The translations under genes were made by a program, and so were the position numbers. Under the pieces are notes generated by a model that did not search any database, was not told the DNA's origin, and worked only from the letters and a program-made list of their open reading frames with translations. This document shows positions 5,120 through 8,564 of a stretch of DNA of 8,564 bases, piece by piece. Every line of letters starts with the position of its first letter. Position 1 is the first letter of the stretch. Source of the DNA: Solirubrobacterales bacterium (GTDB taxonomy: Bacteria > Actinomycetota > Thermoleophilia > Solirubrobacterales > Solirubrobacteraceae); assembly GCA_025963955.1 (NCBI GenBank), contig JAOPZU010000603.1, positions 1 to 8,564 of the forward strand. Reading direction: 5' to 3'.

Positions 5120-5685
5120 CGCAGGGTGATGCGCTCGCGCGAGGTGCGCGCGAACTGGCGGCTGTTCTTCGAGAACCTGTAGCGGCGGCGGGTGAGCCTG
5201 GAAGGACAGCAGAGCTCGTCGCCCGCCGCGAACAGCGGCTCGTCGATCTGTAGCTGCTCACCGTCGGCGACCATCGTCACCGCGCGGTAGAGCGACTGCG
5301 AGCGGAAGAGGACCCGCAGGTCGCCCTTCGGTGCGCCGTCGGTCGAGAACACGAAGGCGGCCACGACGCCGGCCGCGCCCGTGCTGTGCACCCGCACGAT
5401 CGCGTCCTGCTTGCCGTCGCCGGTCAGGTCGGCGTACTGCGTGGCGGGGTCGACGACGTCCGCGCCGGAGCTCAGCGCCTTCCGGATCGCGCTGAGCGTC
5501 CTCGCGTCCTTGATCAGCGCGTCGTGGAAGAAGTCCTGACCCGGGTTCTCGCTGGCGGGCGGAGCGGTGGTCGTCCCCGTCGAGGTGCTCCTCGTGGTGG
5601 CGCCACCGCTCTGGGCGTCCGCGAGCGCCGCCGTCGCCAGAGCGGCGGTGGTCAGGGCGAGGCAGATGGGAAGGACCCGCTGCAT
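5116..5685 (-). CDS. Secreted protein with a DxTGDGxxD calcium-type motif
   Basis: This 189-residue protein is predicted to be exported. A signal peptide covers residues 1-24 (hydrophobic core LALTTAALATAALA, probable cleavage near ADA-Q). A Ser/Thr-rich linker (about 27-46) joins it to the folded domain. DLTGDGKQDAIV (86-97) resembles the Asp-rich calcium loops of FG-GAP/dockerin-type repeats, here as a single copy. A vicinal pair C159-C160 in ELCCPS, followed by RRRYRF, resembles a motif I associate with LppP/LprE-like actinobacterial envelope proteins; that link is from memory and uncertain. There is no lipobox. The gene lies 60 nt downstream of the lipoprotein gene on the same strand, so co-transcription is possible. 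A CATACT hexamer 6 nt before the ATG could also give it its own leaderless promoter. Confidence 0.8.
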   Translation of the reverse strand: MQRVLPICLALTTAALATAALADAQSGGATTRSTSTGTTTAPPASENPGQDFFHDALIKDARTLSAIRKALSSGADVVDPATQYADLTGDGKQDAIVRVHSTGAAGVVAAFVFSTDGAPKGDLRVLFRSQSLYRAVTMVADGEQLQIDEPLFAAGDELCCPSRLTRRRYRFSKNSRQFARTSRERITLR

Positions 5686-5691
5686 CCGCCG

Positions 5692-5697
5692 AGTATG
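5692..5697 (-). promoter_or_regulatory. Weak candidate -10 element (CATACT) of the secreted-protein gene
   Basis: CATACT on the minus strand is 6 nt before the ATG at 5685, and no Shine-Dalgarno is visible. It departs from TAnnnT at the first base, so support is weak. Confidence 0.3.
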
Positions 5698-5731
5698 CCC
5701 GGGCGCGGCGGAGGCACGCCAGTCTGCAAGC

Positions 5732-5752
5732 GCCCTGCCGCCCGGTCAGGGC
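5732..5752 (-). terminator. Weak hairpin overlapping the lipoprotein stop codon
   Basis: GCCCTG (5732-5737) pairs with CAGGGC (5747-5752) over a 9-nt loop, spanning the end of the lipoprotein gene. It has only 6 bp and no U-tract. It may attenuate transcription into the secreted-protein gene or be chance in GC-rich DNA. Confidence 0.25.
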
Positions 5753-6186
5753 AGCAGCAGCTCGTTCTGCGCGCTCGGGCGTTCCTTGCCGACCTTGATG
5801 CGGGCGGACTTGATGCCGCCACCGTCGACGCGCACGACCGCGGTGCCCGGGGGCACGTCCGCGGTCAGCGTCGCCGGGGCGCCGGGGTTGATCGGGCCGG
5901 TCTGCTGGCGGAAGCCCGCGCCGTCGCCACCGGACTCGAAGGTCACCCGCTGCGCGCGCCCGGACTGGTTGGTCACGATCAGGCTGACCGGACCGGCGCC
6001 GATGGAGGACGGGGAGACCGAGATCGCCTTGTCGGAGACGTACGCCGTCACCTTGATGAACGCCGCCGGACGTGCGGTGTTCTGGTAGTCGTCGTTGCTG
6101 CCCCCGCACCCGGCGAGCGCGAGCAGGCCGACACCGCAGGCGGCGACGGCGGTACGACGCGTCTTGGTGTGCAGAGCGCTCTCCAT
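5746..6186 (-). CDS. Lipoprotein with a cupredoxin-like beta-sandwich domain lacking copper ligands
   Basis: This is a 146-residue lipoprotein precursor. A basic N-region (KTRR, 8-11) and hydrophobic core lead to the lipobox LALAGC, with lipidated C27 followed by GGSNDD, so it should be anchored to the outer face of the cytoplasmic membrane. The mature domain (about 43-133) is a run of beta strands (VTAYVSDKAISVSPSSIGAG; PVSLIVTNQSG; AQRVTFES; ATLTADVPPGTAVVRV) in the style of cupredoxin-like domains. The mature part beyond C27 has no His, Cys or Met, so no blue-copper site can form. The function is unknown; binding or scaffolding in the envelope is possible. There is no good Shine-Dalgarno (GAGAG directly abuts the ATG). 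The -10 candidate is at 6229-6224. Confidence 0.8.
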   Translation of the reverse strand: MESALHTKTRRTAVAACGVGLLALAGCGGSNDDYQNTARPAAFIKVTAYVSDKAISVSPSSIGAGPVSLIVTNQSGRAQRVTFESGGDGAGFRQQTGPINPGAPATLTADVPPGTAVVRVDGGGIKSARIKVGKERPSAQNELLLP

Positions 6187-6205
6187 CTCTCGACCCGGTG
6201 CCGCC

Positions 6206-6222
6206 CGGCGGGCGACCCGCCG
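6206..6222. repeat. Perfect 7-bp inverted repeat CGGCGGG-CGA-CCCGCCG upstream of the lipoprotein gene
   Basis: The repeat starts one base downstream of the candidate -10 of the lipoprotein gene and covers the expected transcription start. It could be an operator, or, if transcription starts further upstream, a leader hairpin. It is short and GC-only, so chance is not excluded. Confidence 0.4.
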
Positions 6223-6223
6223 A

Positions 6224-6229
6224 ACCCTA
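6224..6229 (-). promoter_or_regulatory. Candidate -10 element (TAGGGT) of the lipoprotein gene
   Basis: TAGGGT on the minus strand fits TAnnnT and lies 37 nt before the ATG at 6186, giving a short leader. It is followed directly by the inverted repeat at 6222-6206. Confidence 0.35.
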
Positions 6230-6290
6230 ACCGAACGGCCGGTCCGTCCGTCAACGATCGCGCGCGCCCGCAGCGGGGCTCCTCAGGACC

Positions 6291-6500
6291 TCACGCCTGG
6301 GGGTCCTCGTCCTCGGCGGCGGGAGCGGGCGCGGGGATCTCCGCGAGCGCCTCCTGCAGGTGCTCCCACGCGGGCGGCTCGGCCGCGGCGTAGGCCTGCG
6401 GTCCCAACTCGCGAAGGGTGTCCGCGTAGTGCGCCCAGGCCGCGAGCTCGCGCTCGTCCCTCACGGCACCGTCCTGCTCGTGCGCGGCAAGTCTGCTCAC
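6291..6500 (-). CDS. Small acidic hypothetical protein (69 residues)
   Basis: The gene starts at a GTG at 6500 and encodes 69 residues. The start is well supported: AGGAGGAG lies 5 nt upstream (6513-6506). A longer reading from an ATG far inside the divergent nuclease gene is antisense noise. The protein has a charged helix (about 10-31, DGAVRDERELAAWAHYADTL), a short YAAAEPPAW segment (37-45), another helix (46-55) and an Ala/Pro/acidic tail (55-69). There is no signal peptide, membrane helix or cysteine. I do not recognise a family. The acidic, helical composition suggests a small cytoplasmic partner or adaptor, but no function should be assigned. It is divergent from the exonuclease-GIY-YIG gene; a TACGCT hexamer lies upstream of its ribosome binding site. 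Confidence 0.75.
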   Translation of the reverse strand: MSRLAAHEQDGAVRDERELAAWAHYADTLRELGPQAYAAAEPPAWEHLQEALAEIPAPAPAAEDEDPQA

Positions 6501-6505
6501 GTCGG

Positions 6506-6513
6506 CTCCTCCT
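6506..6513 (-). promoter_or_regulatory. Shine-Dalgarno (AGGAGGAG) of the 69-residue protein gene
   Basis: AGGAGGAG on the minus strand lies 5 nt before a GTG codon at 6500. It is one of the strongest ribosome binding sites in the window and fixes the start of this short gene. Confidence 0.8.
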
Positions 6514-6537
6514 GGAATTCGCTGGACGAACCCGGAC

Positions 6538-6543
6538 AGCGTA
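6538..6543 (-). promoter_or_regulatory. Candidate -10 element (TACGCT) of the 69-residue protein gene
   Basis: TACGCT on the minus strand fits TAnnnT, and would place the transcription start about 30 nt before the GTG with the Shine-Dalgarno inside the leader. Confidence 0.35.
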
Positions 6544-6609
6544 GAAGCCGGCCCGGCGGCATCCGCGCCCGGTCCCTGCAAGACACGGTGCAGGACGTCC
6601 ACCCCGAGG

Positions 6610-6623
6610 CGTACAAGTGTTCG
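6610..6623. promoter_or_regulatory. Candidate LexA (SOS) box abutting the exonuclease-GIY-YIG start codon
   Basis: CGTACAAGTGTTCG differs at one core base from CGAAC-N4-GTTCG. The central AAGT fits RNRY. It ends 1 nt before the ATG at 6625 and includes TACAAG (6612-6617), the only -10-like hexamer at leaderless distance. A bound repressor would therefore block the promoter. E. coli cho, encoding a related GIY-YIG nuclease, is SOS-induced, which makes the placement sensible. Confidence 0.45.
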
Positions 6624-6624
6624 T

Positions 6625-8508
6625 ATGCCCGTCGCCGTCCCGACCCCCATCCCTGCGCTCCCGGGCCTCGGGGCGGCTCCGCTGCGCACGGCCGAGTTCC
6701 TCGTCGTCGACACGGAGACCAACGGCCTGGGCGGGGACCGCTGCGAGCTGACGGAGGTGGGCGCGGTCCTCGTCGGGGGCGGCGAGCTGCACGACCGGTG
6801 GGAGACGCTCGTCCAGGTGCGGACGCCGCTCTCGCGCTCGATCCAGCGCTTCACCGGGATCACCCAGGAGATGGTCGACGAGGCGCCCGCGGCGGAAGCG
6901 GGCCTGGGCGAGCTCGCCGACCTGATGCGGGGCCGCGTGCTCGTCGCGCACAACGCGAGCTTCGACCGGCGCGTGCTCGAACAGGCCTTCGGCCGCGCCG
7001 GCGTGCGCTGGCCGGCGCCGCCCGTCCTGTGCACCGTCTCTCTCGCCCGGCGGATGGCGCCGCTGGTCCGCCAGCGCAAGCTCGCGCTGCTCGCGGACGC
7101 CCTCGGCATCCCGGTGGAGGTCACGCACCGCGCGCTCGCGGACGCCGAGACCTGCGCGCGGATCTTCTGCGCGCTGTTGCCGCGGCTGTGCGCGACGGCC
7201 GCCACGGTCGACGAGGCGCTCGCGCTCCTGGGTCCCCAGAAGGGGACCCGTCGGGGGCCGGCCGCGCGCGGGCGCACGGACGGCGGCGTCTCCCACAAGG
7301 GCGTGCGCCGCCGCTCGCCGGACCTGCGTGGACTGCCGGACGCCCCCGGCGTCTACGTCTTCCGCAACGACGCGGGGCAGCCGCTGTACGTCGGCAAGTC
7401 CGTGCGCCTGCGGACGCGGGCCCGCGCGCACTTCGCGCCGTCCTCGCCCGACACGGGCTGGGTCACGCAGGTGGAGGTGGCCGAGCACCTGCAGACGCCG
7501 TCCGAGCTCGGGGCGCTGCTGGAGGAGCACCGGCTGATCCGCGCGCTGCGGCCGCCCGGCAACGCGCGCGGGAAGCACGACCGCGACCGCTTCGTCTACC
7601 TGCGCTGCCGGCTGGACATCGCGTATCCCGTGCTCGAGGTCGGGCCCGAGCCGGCGGACGGCCTCGCGGTCAACGTCGGTCCGCTGCAGGGGGCGCACGC
7701 GGCCACGGAGCTGATGGAGCAGCTCAATTCCCTCTTCGGCCTGCGGCACTGCGGCCGCGCGCTGCGCCGGCGGCCGTGGCCGTCCGCCTACGGGCAGATG
7801 GGCCGGTGCCTCTCGCCGTGCCTCGGTGACCTGGACCCGAACGCCTACCGCGGCCGCCTGGACGAGGCCCTTTCTCTGTTCAGCGGCGCGCAGGGGGGCG
7901 GCGAGGGGCTGCTGCGGCACGTCGACGCGCTCGTGCGGGAGGCGGCGCAGGAGCAGGCGTTCGAGCGTGCGGCCTGGCTGCGGCGGCGACGGGAGCGGCT
8001 CGCGGTCCTGCTCACGCGGCTCGGGACGGCGGTCGCGGCGACGCACGCCCGGCCCGAGCTCGTCCTCGGGCCGAGCCTTCCCGCGGGCGAGGCCGACGCG
8101 GTCTGGCTCGTCGGCGGCCGCGTGGCTCGCTACGAGGTCGTCCGCGGGGTGGAGGAGCTCCGGCGCGGGACGGCCGCCGTGCTCGCCACGAGCAGGCCAC
8201 GCGGGGGCCGGCCGATGCCGGTGCACCTGACGGCCGAGGACGCCGTGCGCGCCCGGATCGTCGCGACGTGGTGCGTGGCTCAGGAACCCCCGACGCTGCC
8301 GCTGGATCCGCCGCCGACCGGCGCGGGGCTGCGCCGCCTCGCGCTCGCGGGCGGGCTGGACCCCGACGCGCCGCCGCTACCGCGGTCGTCGCCGACGCCC
8401 CCGGATCCCGCGCACTGGGCGAACGGACCGGCCGAAACCGGGACGAGGCCGGTGCAGGCTCTGCCGGAGCCGGGAGGCGCGAGCATGAGGCTCGAGCTGG
8501 ATCTATGA
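6625..8508 (+). CDS. DEDDh 3'-5' exonuclease fused to a UvrC/Cho-like GIY-YIG endonuclease
   Basis: This 627-residue repair nuclease resembles the actinobacterial DEDD exonuclease-UvrC fusions, such as M. tuberculosis Rv2191. Domain 1 (about 22-195) is a DnaQ-type exonuclease with all five DEDDh residues: D29 and E31 (VVDTET), D114 (HNASFD), H168 and D173 (HRALADAE). A linker (about 205-235) leads to domain 2, a GIY-YIG nuclease: G242-V-Y244, Y255-V-G257-K, an Arg-rich helix (261-267) and the metal-binding Glu near E301 in LLEEHRLIR. Next comes a UvrC-like Cys region (C376, C395, C399; the fourth cysteine is missing) and a UVR-like helix (about 438-458). The UvrC C-terminal RNase H-like and helix-hairpin-helix domains are absent, as in Cho. 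The product probably makes an incision 3' to lesions and trims; the real substrate is unknown. No Shine-Dalgarno is visible. The last ~90 residues are Pro-rich and poorly ordered. Confidence 0.92.
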   Translation: MPVAVPTPIPALPGLGAAPLRTAEFLVVDTETNGLGGDRCELTEVGAVLVGGGELHDRWETLVQVRTPLSRSIQRFTGITQEMVDEAPAAEAGLGELADLMRGRVLVAHNASFDRRVLEQAFGRAGVRWPAPPVLCTVSLARRMAPLVRQRKLALLADALGIPVEVTHRALADAETCARIFCALLPRLCATAATVDEALALLGPQKGTRRGPAARGRTDGGVSHKGVRRRSPDLRGLPDAPGVYVFRNDAGQPLYVGKSVRLRTRARAHFAPSSPDTGWVTQVEVAEHLQTPSELGALLEEHRLIRALRPPGNARGKHDRDRFVYLRCRLDIAYPVLEVGPEPADGLAVNVGPLQGAHAATELMEQLNSLFGLRHCGRALRRRPWPSAYGQMGRCLSPCLGDLDPNAYRGRLDEALSLFSGAQGGGEGLLRHVDALVREAAQEQAFERAAWLRRRRERLAVLLTRLGTAVAATHARPELVLGPSLPAGEADAVWLVGGRVARYEVVRGVEELRRGTAAVLATSRPRGGRPMPVHLTAEDAVRARIVATWCVAQEPPTLPLDPPPTGAGLRRLALAGGLDPDAPPLPRSSPTPPDPAHWANGPAETGTRPVQALPEPGGASMRLELDL

Positions 8509-8555
8509 GGACGCCAGACCGTCCCGTCGGCCGGCCAGCCCGAGGGGCCGTCCTC
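8507..8555 (+). terminator. Candidate terminator-like hairpin after the exonuclease-GIY-YIG gene
   Basis: GAGGACG (8507-8513) pairs with CGTCCTC (8549-8555). The stem extends by two more pairs past a one-base bulge (C8514-C8515 with G8546-G8547). The long loop is GC-rich and holds the palindrome GGCCGGCC. The structure begins within the TGA stop. There is no U-tract, so termination is only a possibility. No gene is seen between 8509 and the window end. Confidence 0.3.
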
Positions 8556-8564
8556 GTGCCGGCG

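Noticed and set aside
5229..5242. One-mismatch LexA-box match CGAACAGCGGCTCG
   Set aside because: It lies inside the secreted-protein coding sequence, its centre does not fit RNRY, and it is not near a promoter. It serves as a measure of background for the promoter matches.
6978..6991. One-mismatch LexA-box match CGAACAGGCCTTCG
   Set aside because: It lies inside the exonuclease domain coding sequence and is explained by codons for LEQAFG. It is kept as a caution on the two promoter matches.
6283..8226. Long minus-strand open frame (647 codons) opposite the exonuclease-GIY-YIG gene
   Set aside because: It is antisense to a gene with intact catalytic motifs. Its product is Arg/Pro/Ala-rich with no domain, as expected for shadow frames in very GC-rich DNA.
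1..8564. Mobile element, prophage, CRISPR array, toxin-antitoxin or RNA gene
   Set aside because: I saw no regularly spaced repeats, transposase or integrase motifs, tRNA-like cloverleaf or rRNA segment on either strand.

Overview
The window is very GC-rich DNA. Coding direction changes often, the third codon positions are G/C-saturated, and several starts lack a Shine-Dalgarno but have a TAnnnT hexamer 7-10 nt upstream. These traits, with protein types such as a DEDDh exonuclease-GIY-YIG fusion and a crotonyl-CoA carboxylase/reductase, suggest a free-living actinobacterium. The best guess is Thermoleophilia/Solirubrobacterales, which is an inference from style and not from a marker gene. I see no tRNA, rRNA, CRISPR, insertion sequence or phage gene; this looks like ordinary chromosome.

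Layout from left to right. (1) A truncated minus-strand gene for a small membrane-associated protein runs off the left edge. (2) A plus-strand metallo-beta-lactamase-fold hydrolase follows (407-1264). (3) Convergent with it is a minus-strand YcaQ/AZL-type DNA glycosylase of the HTH_42 superfamily (1295-2443). (4) Divergent from that is clpS (2528-2815). (5) Convergent with clpS is a two-gene minus-strand operon: crotonyl-CoA carboxylase/reductase (3267-4523) and, one base after its stop codon, a small alpha/beta-barrel-type protein (2918-3265). (6) A plus-strand four-helix membrane protein (4664-5119) has a stop codon that interlocks with that of a minus-strand secreted protein (5116-5685), which is preceded by a minus-strand lipoprotein (5746-6186). 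(7) A 69-residue minus-strand gene with a strong ribosome binding site (6291-6500) is divergent from a DEDDh exonuclease fused to a UvrC/Cho-like GIY-YIG nuclease (6625-8508).

Functionally there are two DNA-repair genes (the crosslink glycosylase and the exonuclease-GIY-YIG fusion), one proteolysis adaptor (ClpS), one central-carbon enzyme with a coupled partner (ethylmalonyl-CoA-type metabolism), and a cluster of envelope proteins of unknown role. The most interesting regulatory observation is that both repair genes have, in their promoters, a 14-bp element one base away from CGAAC-N4-GTTCG, the Gram-positive/actinobacterial LexA box. Two similar matches inside coding sequence temper this. 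Other points of note are a ClpS with Phe at the specificity-gate position, a UvrC-like cysteine cluster with one cysteine missing, and the tight coupling of the small barrel protein to the carboxylase/reductase. No clearly new multi-gene system is visible.
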